From Halichondria panicea (Eukaryota; Porifera; Demospongiae; Suberitida; Halichondriidae): a stretch of 64,000 bases of DNA. Each line of letters starts with the position of its first letter. Position 1 is the first letter of the stretch. Shown piece after piece: positions 24,695-36,100 of the stretch. The translations under genes and the position numbers were made by a program. Below the pieces are notes generated by a model that worked only from the letters and a program-made list of their open reading frames with translations, had not been told where the DNA came from and did not search any database. Location of the stretch: positions 6,658,839 to 6,722,838 of the forward strand of contig NC_087379.1 in NCBI RefSeq assembly GCF_963675165.1, written 5' to 3'.

Positions 24695-27600
24695 TTAAGC
24701 TATAATGTTTGCACATATTCGGTGAAGGTTACCATCGTTGTTGGGCACAGTACAACAGTACAGTCCAGGGATTGCAGCTTGACCAGTGAATATCTTATTC
24801 TTATTGAGTCGAACCAGTTGAGAATCACGGTTGCGATACAATTCATTATTGAATGCTCTAATACTTAATTCAACACCGTGGGGATCGTAGCATTGTCCGA
24901 TCTTTTGCACTTTGCAGCAATCCTTAATTTCTGTTCGGAAGATGAGAGCTTCATCAGTTTCACCGATATCTTCGAGGGAGATACTACTGCCATTAGCGAA
25001 GGTTTCTCCTCTTAGCATGAACCCAATAGCATCTAAGACAGAAAAATAAGATGATTAAATCTCTAACAATATTTAACGAATACCACAATAAGCCATATAA
25101 ACATACCTTGTTGGCAAGTAGGTGCATTTCCACAACATTGCCCATTAGGTAAACAGGTTCTTCTTGAAGAGTCACTCAGAGTGTAACCAGGGTTACAGGT
25201 GTAGGTGGCCAGACTTCCTACAGCTATTGAAAGAGACAACACTCGCACTCCTCCATTAGCCGGATTGGAAAGTACAGGGCAGGTTACTGGAGGTGGTGCT
25301 TCACCTGTACGTACAGTGTGGAGGGTAACTAGGTCACCAAATGAAAGTATGGACTCTCATACCTGCTACGATGTTGACGTAAACACTTCTTGTCACTCCA
25401 CTTGCATCAGGGATGGCACATCTGTATCTACCCAGTGGAGAGGTCGCACCGTTCCTTCTGTTGAGACCAATAAACTGTTCTCCTCTGTTTCTGTATAAGG
25501 AATTTATGCTGGAGAAACCGACAGCTGTACCATCAGGATAGAAGAACTCTCCCTCATCAGGTGGGTCACAGCACTCAGTGTTGTCAGTCACACACAACAG
25601 AGCGTTATCTCCCTCTCCAATATCAGTGATCATCACAGTGTCTCCATCAGTGTAATTCTTTCCACGCAACATGAAATACACGTCACCTGTAATAGGTACG
25701 ATTAAAGCTACAAGCACAATGTGACATTCCTCACCTTGTTCTGGGGGACATGTTGTTGGGGGTGGTGGGCAGGTTGTGACTGGACAAGGAGTGGACGGTT
25801 CTGTTGGAGCGCACGTAGGTGGAGGTAGTGTAGGGGGGCATGTAGGGCACGTGGGTGGAGGCAGTGTAGGGGGGCACATAGGGCAGGAGACTTCAGTACA
25901 GGGGGTAGGTGGTGGACAGGCAGTAGAGGGAAGTGTAGGAGGGCAGGTTGGGGGAGGTAGTGTAGGGGGGCACGAGACTTCAGTAGGTGGTGGGCAGGTG
26001 GTTGTAGTTACAGTTGGACACATTATCACAGGAGGCATGGTTGATGCTTTAATTTGAATATGGAGTTCATAAACATAAAAACAATGACTATGATATACCT
26101 ATGTTGATGAAAATGCTTCTTGTCACTCCACTTACATCAGGGATGTCACATCTGTATCTACCCAGTGGAGAGGTGGCACCGTTCCTTCTGTTGAGACGAA
26201 TAAACTGTTCTCCTCTGTTCCTGTATAAGGAATTTGTCAGCGAGAAGCCGACAGCTGTACCATCAGGATAGAAGAACTCTCCATCGCCACCTCAGCGACA
26301 GCACTCAGTATTGTCAGTCACACACAACAGAGCGTTATCTTCCTCTCCAATATCAGTGATCAGCAATGTGTCTCCATCAGTGTATGTCCTCCCACTCAAC
26401 ATAAAATGCACATTATCTGTGGGCATAAATTCCACCCTAAAAATAATGCATCACTATATATAAGTCTAACCTAATGGGGTAGGTGTAGGGAAAGTTTGAC
26501 AAGGAGTGGACGGTTCTGTTGTGGGTGGAGGCAGCGTAGGGGGGCACATAGGGCACGAGACTTCAGTACAGGGGGTAGGTGATGGGCAGGTGGTAGGGGA
26601 CATTGTAGGGGGGCATGTAACCTCAGGACAGGGGGTAGCTGGTGTACAGTTTGGAGGGGGTACTGTAGGGGGGCATGTAGGGCACGAGGCTTCGGTACAA
26701 GTTGGGCAGGTGGTTGTAGTTACAGTTGGACAGTCAGTGGGTGTGGGGAGAGTTGGACACGTCATCACAGGAGGCATGGTTGATGCTGTGGAGATTGAAT
26801 AGATTTCATCATAAACAATGACTATGACATACCTATGTTGATGAAGATGCTTCTTGTCACTCCACTTGCATCAGGGATGGTACATCTGTATCTACCCAGT
26901 GGAGAGGTGGCACTGTTTCTTCTGTTGAGACCAATAACTTGTTCTCTTCTGTTCCTGTATATGGAGTTTGATGTGGAGAAGCCGACAGCTCTACCATCAG
27001 GATAGAAGAACTCTCCACGGCCACCTGTGCGGCAGCACTCAGTATTGTCAGTCACACACAACAGAGTGTTATCTTCCTCTCCAATATCAGTGATCAGCAA
27101 TGTGTCTCCATCAGTGTACATCCTCCCACTCAACATGAAATGCACATTATCTGTGGGCATAAATTCCACGCTAAAATAAAATTCACATTACTACGAGAAG
27201 TAAGTCTAACCTAACGTGGTGGGTGTAGTAGGGAAAGTTGGACAAGGAGTGGATGGTTCTGTCGTAGGGCATATAGGTGGAGTCATTGTAGGGGAGCATG
27301 TAGGGCATGTGATCTCAGGAGGACACGTAGTGGGGGCCATTGTAGGTTGAGTTCCTTGGAATTGGAAAGTACAGAAAGCACTATAATTATTCAGACTCAC
27401 CTGTGTACTGTATCAGACTACTGTATGTTCCAGGGCCAGCAGATGTCCTTGCTCGTACCTGAAAATTAAATTCTGCTAGACAGACATATAGAATTCTAGT
27501 GCTTACTAAAACTTGAATATTACTGCCGAGATTTCTGATATTATCGTCAGTAACAACGTGATAGCTCTCAGATGGCAACTTGTTGACAGTGCAAGTGAAG

Positions 27601-29841
27601 GATCCAGAAAACCTCAACTGGTAGCCAGTGATAACTCCATTAGGTTCAGCTGGGGGTCCCCACACAACAACTCCTGAGAATACTTGGACATCTCGTGGGA
27701 CACTTGGAACTGCAAGGTCACGTGAAAGCATATGTAACGATAAATACATTATTAAAAGCTTTCCAACTAGTAAGTAACGTTTCAATTACTTACCCCCCTC
27801 CTCTGTCCTGATTGGGAGGTCCACTCTCCTCAGAGCTTCATTCTCAGTGTCTTGGTCGCTGACTCCATTGTGAGTAGTCACTCGTATGGTGTATGGTGTG
27901 TTGGGATGCAGGTTAGGGACTGTGTAGGAGACTGTGAGTGCAGAATTGACATAGTTTCCATTGCTGAGTATAAACGACCCAGTGTTGTCAGGGTCACTGT
28001 ACACGATGAAGTAATATAAGCCATTTCCGGTAACCTCAGGTCTGGTCCATAAGAGAGTAACACTAGTTAAAGTGGTGGTTGTCACGCGGAGGTTTCTCAC
28101 AGGGTCGCTTAGAGGTGTGCAATCCAATGAAAGGTCCGGTGTGGGTCTCCGGAATCCATCCAAACACTGGCACATTGCAGCACCTTCCACATCCATTACA
28201 GTGTTCCTTGGGCAATCGAGACAAGCTTCATTAGAACTATATCTCCCAGCAGGGCACACTGTAAAAGATCATAAACTCAATTTAATTAGCCAGGCTTGTT
28301 ATTACCTACCTTCACATTCTGTTCTATCTTCATTGAATCCGTACCCAGCATCACACTCACACCTTACGTTGTGTTCGCATCTTCCATCACTGGCACTGTG
28401 AGCTCTGAAGGTGAGAGAGGTGGTGGGGTGAGAGTTGGGAGCACAGCAAGCCATGCCCTCGTTTGGTGGAGAGCCGCTGGGGGCACGAACAAGCTCAGGA
28501 TAGCTGACCAGTCCATCTTGTCGTTCCTTACAAGGTGTGTAGTAGAAGTAGATTCGGTTAATTTGGCCCCAATTTCCAGAGTCTCTGATGCCAAAATGGA
28601 ATCCATAGGTTCTCGAGGAGGGAGAAGCAATGGTAAGAGTTCTAGTCTCTGAAACAGTCCCACTGCTCCCTGTCTGATCCAATCGAGATGTTGTCATCTC
28701 TCCAAACAACGGAGTGGAGAGGTAATTGCTTCTGTCTGTTCTGTCACTCTCCGAGGCAATGCTGTTTGTGTCATATCTGTATAGATCAGCAAAGTTATTT
28801 ACACAGGCACCATTACACTGAGTGAATCTGAAGGAGACGTTGAAGTAACCACGCTGACAGATACCACCTCGATCCTCCCACTGATCAGCCACTGCCTGCA
28901 ATGAAGGAAGGGATATAATTAATTATTATACCGTATAGCGGGTAAGTTTCGTGGGGTAAAAAATTCGTTCAACTCGAGAAACGGCGGTTTTCGTGAGTAA
29001 AATTTTGGTTTAGTCTCATTGCCTGCACTGCATTCCTACGTTCCGGTAAGCCACGCCTACGTTAAAATTTCGTGGAGGTCAGCTTGCCCATGAAAATAAC
29101 GAATACTTACCCCACGAAAATTAGCTGCTATACAGTAGCGGGTAATTTTTTTTGTGGGGTAAAAATATTCCTTATTTTTGTGGTCAAGCTGCATGACCTA
29201 CACGCAAAATTTTCCTCCAAAAACGTAGGGGTGGCATACCGGAATGCGTAATGAAGCCAAACGAATTTTTACTGGCAAAATCACCGTATTCGAGTTAAAC
29301 GAATTTTTTTACGCCCTGAAAATTACCCGCTAAAACAAAATACTCGTTATTTTCGTGGGAAAGCTGACCTCCATAAAATTTTAACGTAGGCGTGGCTTAC
29401 CGGAACGTATGAATGCAGTGCAAGCAATGAAACTTAACGAAATTTTTACTCCTAAAAACCACTGTTTTCGAGTTGAACGAATTTTTACCCAACAAAAATT
29501 ACCCGCTATACGGTATATGGTACATAAATGTTTCTACATATTGTCTCACCAACACATCTCCATCATTGTCAAACTCTCTGCTGAGAAACACTGGCCCCAC
29601 TAAGCTCTCGTAGTCATAAGAGTCAAACATCAGCTCCCACTCTGGGGGAAGGATCAGGTGAAAATCGGAAACTGGTTCGACATTGGTCAGTTGACGAGGT
29701 GACCAATCGATCCTCTGGTGCACAGTTGTCAACACCCTGGCTAATGCAGTAACCATGGGGATCTGGTGATTGACATGTTGGAACCAGTGCAGACACTTGC
29801 ACCACCAGAGCAGCAGCAACAGCAAGAATCCACAAATTCAT
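24695..29841 (-). CDS. Eph-like secreted gene with Ig-like and Sushi modules, damaged
   Basis: Thirteen exons: 29841-29550, 28895-28310, 28258-27794, 27709-27507, 27458-27401, 27354-27211, 27150-26833, 26785-26471, 26416-26099, 26046-25735, 25686-25363, 25304-25107, 25032-24695. Order: signal peptide, Eph LBD, GCC2 and FN3 fused on one exon, FN3, then CPPT/Ig-like pairs three times, Sushi, and a final Ig-like module ending CANIIA and stop; no membrane segment. Compared with sister genes there are four lesions: a 5-bp loss in exon 1 (after FRFSPD) that breaks the frame; an in-frame loss of about 37 residues in the LBD (the QDNWVFSPHI region); Cys to Trp in DSGNWGQINR; and a TGA in the Ig-like exon at 26099-26416 (after ECCR). 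The last could be skipped because the exon is phase 1-1. Either a pseudogene in an early stage or a gene used through alternative starts and splicing. Confidence 0.68.
25735..26046 (-). repeat. CPPT repeat exon
   Basis: Phase 1-1 exon of 104 codons in the 29841-24695 gene, with units such as TLPPPTCP and PPPTPCTEVSCPMCP, between two Ig-like exons. Confidence 0.75.
26471..26785 (-). repeat. CPPT repeat exon
   Basis: Phase 1-1 exon of 105 codons in the same gene, a paralogue of 25735-26046 with the same first codons (ASTMPPVM). Confidence 0.75.
28931..29513. mobile_element. TIR element in intron 1 of the Eph-like gene
   Basis: Inverted ends CCGTATAGCGGGTAA and TTACCCGCTATACGG, flanked by TATA on both sides (28927-28930 and 29514-29517). 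The inside contains a second set of the same motifs (near 29120-29150 and 29320-29345), so it looks like a nested or dimeric MITE. Shorter relatives are at 42412-42560 and as fragments near 31865. Confidence 0.8.
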
Positions 29842-30149
29842 CACTATTATTTAGCTCAGCTAGATCTATTTATAGTTATATTCCTAATGCAAAATATGCC
29901 AGCTAGCTATAGTCTGATCACACCTATATACTAATAAAATGGGAATATATAGAGAATACAAGTTAATAGTCTACTGGCCCTGGCCTCAGGTATGTAAAGC
30001 CATGTGACAATGGGACTGTCCCTATAGATTAAGTACTAATGAAAACAATGGTTATACAAATTCACCATTGAGGTGATAAAATAATGAGACATGTAAACAA
30101 GGCAAAATATATAAAAATACTACTTTTCCTTAATCTACTCAGTTCAGTT
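29842..30149 (-). promoter_or_regulatory. Short spacer with conserved promoter-like block
   Basis: Only 308 bp separates the stop at 30150 from the next start at 29841. The block around GGTATGTAAAGCCATGTGAC and AATTCACCATTGAGGTGATA is repeated in the spacers at 48860-49190 and 60979-61266, so it is probably the shared promoter or 5'UTR of these genes. No TATA box is firmly identifiable. Confidence 0.5.
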
Positions 30150-33100
30150 TCACAATACAATATTAACACACACTTTGTCAGTTACTACTACGCCAGTTTC
30201 AGTCTCTGAGCTGGGTACATCACAACAATAGAGTCCTGGCAGAGCTGCATTACCCGTGTAAGACTGGCGATTCAACCGAACAAGTTGACGTCCTCTTTTT
30301 CGATAAAGCTGATTTCTCGTGGTTCGTATATTAATCTGTCCTCCATCGGGTCCGTAACATTCTCCAATCCTCTCTGCTCGGCAACAATCAGTGAAATCAG
30401 TTCGAAAAATCAATCCATTATCGCCTTCACCAATATCACTTAGTAGTACACTTGAGCCGTTTGAAAACAATGTTCCTTTTAGTTCAAATGTGGCTGGAGA
30501 ATTATGTAAGAGTCATAGTAATATAATGATATGAGCAGCATACGAAGATAGAGCTATGTAGCAAGCAAACAACTTATTATGCAATACTACAAACGATCCG
30601 TACATGTACATACATGTATACATGCATGTACGATAAACAAATTGAGTGGGCTGGTATGCATTATTTCCTCACATTCACAGCTAGGGGAAGGATTGGTCCA
30701 TGCAGCGGAGAGTTGACACACCCTCTCTCTGGGTCCAGAGATTATGAAGCCAGGCTCACACGAGTAGCTAGCCACAGAACCAACAGAATTGTTCGACTTT
30801 GACACGGCTCCATTCTCTAGTGACTCCAGCTCATCACACTCAAAACCTACAGTGGGAATTAGAACACTGTTGAGTCTCCCATGAACAGTATCATATGGCT
30901 AGGGATACTACTAAATTCTGCACCTTAATTAACTAACCAGTATAATTCAAGGATGGTGCGGCAGAAGGAGGGGGGCATGTGACAGTCGGATAGTCTCTGG
31001 GTGTGGGGGTAGGAGGGCATGTGACTGTCGGACAGTCTCTGGGTGTGGGCGTAGGGGGGCATGTGACAATCGGACACTCCCTGGGTGTGGGGGTAGGAGG
31101 ACATGTGACAATCGGACAGTCCCTGGGTGTGGGCGTAGGGGGGCATGTGACAATCGGACAGTCCCTGGGTGTGGGGGTAGGGGGGCATGTGACAGTCGGA
31201 CAGTCTATGGGCGTGGGGGAAGGGGGAATTGTGAACTCAGCGCATTCGGAGGGAGGACAGGTTGAACATTCACCAACTGTATAATTATATATAATAATAT
31301 AGGTGTCATGTTATCTGTGGATATAGTATAATTATACTAACCTTGGTGACCAATATTGATGAATACGCTTGTTGTCACTCCATTTGCATCAGGGATGGCA
31401 CATCTGTATCTACCTAGTGGAAAGGTGGCGTTGTTCCTTCTGTTGAGACTAATAAACTGCTCTCCTCTGTTCTTGTATAAGGAATTTGAGGTGGAGAAGC
31501 CGACAGCTGTACCATCAGGATAGAAGAACTCTCCATTGCCCCCTGTGCGGCAGCACTCAGTGTTGTCAGTCACACACAACAGAGCATTATCTCCCTCTCC
31601 AATATCAGTGATCATCACAATGTCTCCGTCAGTGTACTTTCTCCGACGGAGACTGAAATATACATCATCTGCATGTGGGGTATATATGCATAAAACTATA
31701 CTAAGTCTTGTATAAATTTCACCTTGTTCTGGAGGAGATGTGGTGGGCGTAGGGCAAGCTATGGAGGGTACTGTGGGGGGGTGGGGTATAGAGATGATTG
31801 ATAAGACTGTGTGCAATAATGCGAGCACAAAGGATGTATTCACAGAAGCCTCATTTGTATTATATACCGTATAGCATACAATTTTGGCAGGTGAAAAATC
31901 TTCGCTATTGGCTTGAGAGCCCTCAGAAGATTTTCGTGCGTTGTATAATATTCGCGTTTCAATGCCAGGAAACCCACCCACCCACTAAGAGCTTTGCATG
32001 TGAAAAACCGTTGAGTTTTATCCCAGTTTAAATTTTCTGGTTAACTGCTATATATCTTTAAAAAATTTATACCTCACGAAAATTTCCCGCTGGCGTGATG
32101 CTACGACTAATTTATGTCCCAAGGGCATATAATTATCAATGCATAAATAAAATACACCTTTACTCAAAATGCTCTATTAAATTAGTGTGGTTTGCAATGT
32201 TAGCCCCATACTGGGGGATTTGACCTGGCTTTGCGTAGTAGAGACTGCTTGTATAACCTGTTTGGATGTGTGCAACTGCTTGCTTAGGGCTCAAAAACCC
32301 CCTGTTGACTGGGGGATTTGAACACCTTCCTCCACCAGGGGGAATTTGATCTGAGGTATGGTAAAATCCCCATGCTAGCCCTCCCCCTCCCGGGGGGGGG
32401 GCGACACATTGATAGGTGCATAAACCGTACTATTGACTTCTACAATTAAGACTCTGATTTTAATATTTAATGTCAATACATATATCAGTCGCGGCTGTTA
32501 TTCGAAAACAAGTCCCTGTGCAATTACGTCGTCCATGACAACGTGCAAATACTGGTCCAGATGTGATGCGTGATATTATTAATGCACTACTTCACTGTAC
32601 AAATTCCAGTGCACTAAATAGTACATCATACGATTATTATGTATAACTCTCCTTCATTGCATTGGTCGGTGCATGTGCTGCATAACAATACATGCACATA
32701 CGTACCGGGTATAGCAACAGCATTGATGGATTATGCTGTTGCATGAACTCACCTGTGTACTGTATTAAAGCACTAGATGGTCCAAAACGAGATGTATTTG
32801 CTCGCACCTGAAGTTAACAAAAAACTGCAATATACATACATGTAATTATAGGATTGAATTTCTTACTGAAACTCGAATATTACTGCCAAGATTTCTGATA
32901 TTATCGTCAGTAACAACATGGTAGTTCTCACACGGCAACTTGTTGACAGTGTGAGGAGAGGAAGATCCAGAAAACCTCAACTGGTAGCCAGTAATAACTC
33001 CATTAGGCTCAGCTGGGGGTCTCCACACAACAACTCCTGAGAATACTTGAACATCTCGTGGGACACTTGGAGCTAGAAAATAGTCGTAATTATATAGTGT

Positions 33101-36100
33101 TGTATTGAGGGAAACTTTTGTACCTCTCTCCAATGTTTTGATTGGAAGGTCTACTCTTCTTAGAGCTTCATTCTCGGTGTCTTGGACACTGACTTCATTG
33201 TGAGCGGTCACTCGTATGGTGTATGGTGTGTTGGGACGCAGGTTAGGGACTGTGTAAGAGACTGTGAGTGCAGAATTGACATAGTTTCCATTGCTGAGTA
33301 TAAACGACCCAGTGTTAGGATCACTGTACTCAATGGAGTAGTAGAAGAAGTCATCTCTTCCGGTGACTTCAGGTCTGGTCCATGAGAGGCTAACACTAGT
33401 GCAAGTGATGGTGGTTGTATGTACGTTTCTTACAGGACCAGGGGGAGCTGTATTTATAACATAAACTGCACGAAGAGAAAGATTTCCACTAACTTTCTTA
33501 CCTCCATCCCTTGTTCTGACTAGAAGGTCTACTCTCCTCAGAGCTTCATTCTCATTGTCCTGGTCACTGACTCCATTGTGAGTGGTAACTCGTATGGTGT
33601 ATGGTGTGTTGGGACGCAGGTTAGGGACTGTGTAGGAGAATGCAGAATTGACATAGTTTCCATTGCTGAGTATGAATGACCCAGTGTTAGGATCACTGTA
33701 CTCAATGGAGTAGTAGAAGTTATATATTCCGGTGCCCTCAGGTCTGGTCCATGAGAAGCAGACACGAGTGGCAGTGATGGTGGTTGCATGTAGGTTTCTT
33801 ACAGGACCAGGGCGAGCTGTATTTATTAATAATCATAACAGTAAATATTCAGTTTACCTGTACAATCGCCTTGCCCATCTCTGAAGAATCCATTTAGACA
33901 GCTGCAAATCGAAGCACCCTCCACATCTATTGCTGTGTTCATTGGACAATCTATACAAGTGCCTTGGTCATCGGTCAAAGAACGATAGGTTCCAGCAGGG
34001 CAAACTGGAAGAAGCATAAACTCAAAAAGTTAACCAACGCTATTACCTTGACATCCTGTTCTAGCTGCATTCAGTCTGTACCCAGCATCACACTCACACC
34101 TTACGTTGCGCTCACATCCTTCATCACCAGTAGCTCCATCAGTGGCACTGTGAGCTCTGAAGGTGAGAGAGGTGGTGGGGTGAGAGTTGGGAGCACAGCA
34201 AGCCATGCCCTCGTTTGGTGGAGAGCCGCTGGGGGCACGAACAAGCTCAGGATAGTTGACCAGTCCATCTTGTCGTTCCTTACAAGGAGTGTAGTAGAAA
34301 TACATTCGGTTAATATTGCCACAATTTCCAGAGTCTCTGATACCAAAATGGAAGCCGTTGGTTCTCGAGGAGGAGGGAGAATCAATGACAAGCGTTCTAG
34401 TATCTAAGTTAACCGCTTGTTGCAGTCGAGATGTTGTCATCTCTGTTCCTGTTCCAAACATTGGAGTGGAGAGGTAATTATTTCTGTCTGTTCGGACATT
34501 CTCCGAGGCAATGCTGTTTGTGTCATATCTGTATAGATCAGCAAAGTTATTCACACAGGCACCACTACACTGAGTGAATCTGAAGGAGACATTGAAGTAG
34601 ATCTCTGTTGGTAGACCCCCACCAAGGGTAGTACTTCCTGGGGGGTATTTGATGTGAGGGGAGAACACCCAGTTGTCTTGAGGTCCAAAAGAATAGGCAC
34701 ACACTCTCAAATTGTTCTGACAGACAACACCTCGCTGCTCCCATTTATTGCTCTGAAGGAAAGGATATAATTTAGTGCATATAAAAGCATCATCTACTAT
34801 CTAGATCTATAAAAATGTTGTCTCACCGACACATTTCCATCATTATCAAACTCTCTGCTGTGGAACACTGACCCCACCAAGCTCTTGTAGTCATAAGAGT
34901 CAAACATCAGCTCCCACTCTGGGGGAAGGATGTGATCAGCTTTGAATCGGGAGTCATTTCGACACAAGTCTTCCGCGGAGATGATCAGTCGATCCTCTGG
35001 TGCACAGTTGTCAACACCCTGGTTGCAGTAACCATGGGGATCTGGTAGTTAAGTGCATAAAGCTATACATGTAAAAGGTGCCATTTCTTACTTTGTACAG
35101 TGGGGCATGTGCTGGTTGTTGGAGGACAGGTTGTGACTGGACAAGGAGTGGACGGTTCTATTGGATGGCACGTGGGTGGAGGCAGTGTAGGGGAGCATGT
35201 AGGGCATGAGATCTCAGGAGAACATGTACTAGGTGGTGCACAGGTGGTGGGGAGTGAAGAGGGGCATGAAGGGCATGAGGTGGGTGAAAGGGCACCTGGA
35301 AGCATACAATGCAAGCTAGCATTTTTACATTTACATTATACTGTGGGACTCACCTGTATACGGTATTGAATTACTGTACGGTCCATAGCCAGCAGATGTC
35401 CTTGCTCGTACCTGAAGTAATAAAATGAGCACTGCAAGTACAAAATTATAATAATTTACTTCAATACTACTGCCGATATTATTGTCAGTAACAACGTGAT
35501 AGCTCTCATATGGCAACTTGTTGATAGTACTAGTACGACTGAGGGATCTAGAAAACCTCAACTGGTAGCCAGTAATAACTCCATTAGGCTCAGCTGGGGG
35601 TCCCCACACAACAACTCCTGAGAACACTTGGACATCTCGTGGGACACTTGGAACTGCAAGTAAAAGCAATTAAGGTGACATATTTTCGCTGGTGCAATTT
35701 CGGTGAATGAGAGTAAAATCGCAAAAATAAATGTTTACTCGCAGATATTGGAAAATGCATTAAAACGACTTGCGAGTAATTAGAAACCCTACATTAATTT
35801 CACAACTTGAGCAGATTTAATACCAACAAACGAGCTAAACAGTGAATTCGTACAAATCTAACTGTGAAAACATATCACCTTAAGGTAGTTCTAATTCTCT
35901 TACCCCCCTCCACTGTCCTGGTTGGAAGGTCCACTCTCCTCAGAGCTTCATTCTTAGTGTCTTGGTCGCTGACTCCATTGTGAGTGGTCACTCGTATGGT
36001 GTATGGTGTGTTGGGACGCAGGTTAGGGACTGTGTAGGAGACTGTGACTGTAGAATTGACATAGTTTCCATTGCTGAGTATGAACGACCCAGTGTTAGGA

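Noticed and set aside
28302-28901. Reading the gene from the internal Met-Gln at the start of exon 2 as a separate short protein
   Set aside because: The apparent Met codon is intron sequence just before the acceptor at 28895; all paralogues splice here.
33182-33385. Recurring 61-67 codon plus-strand frames over FN3 exons (also near 21566, 35962, 38232, 42916, 47253, 59358)
   Set aside because: The same antisense shadow in every copy of the FN3 exon; follows exon duplication only.
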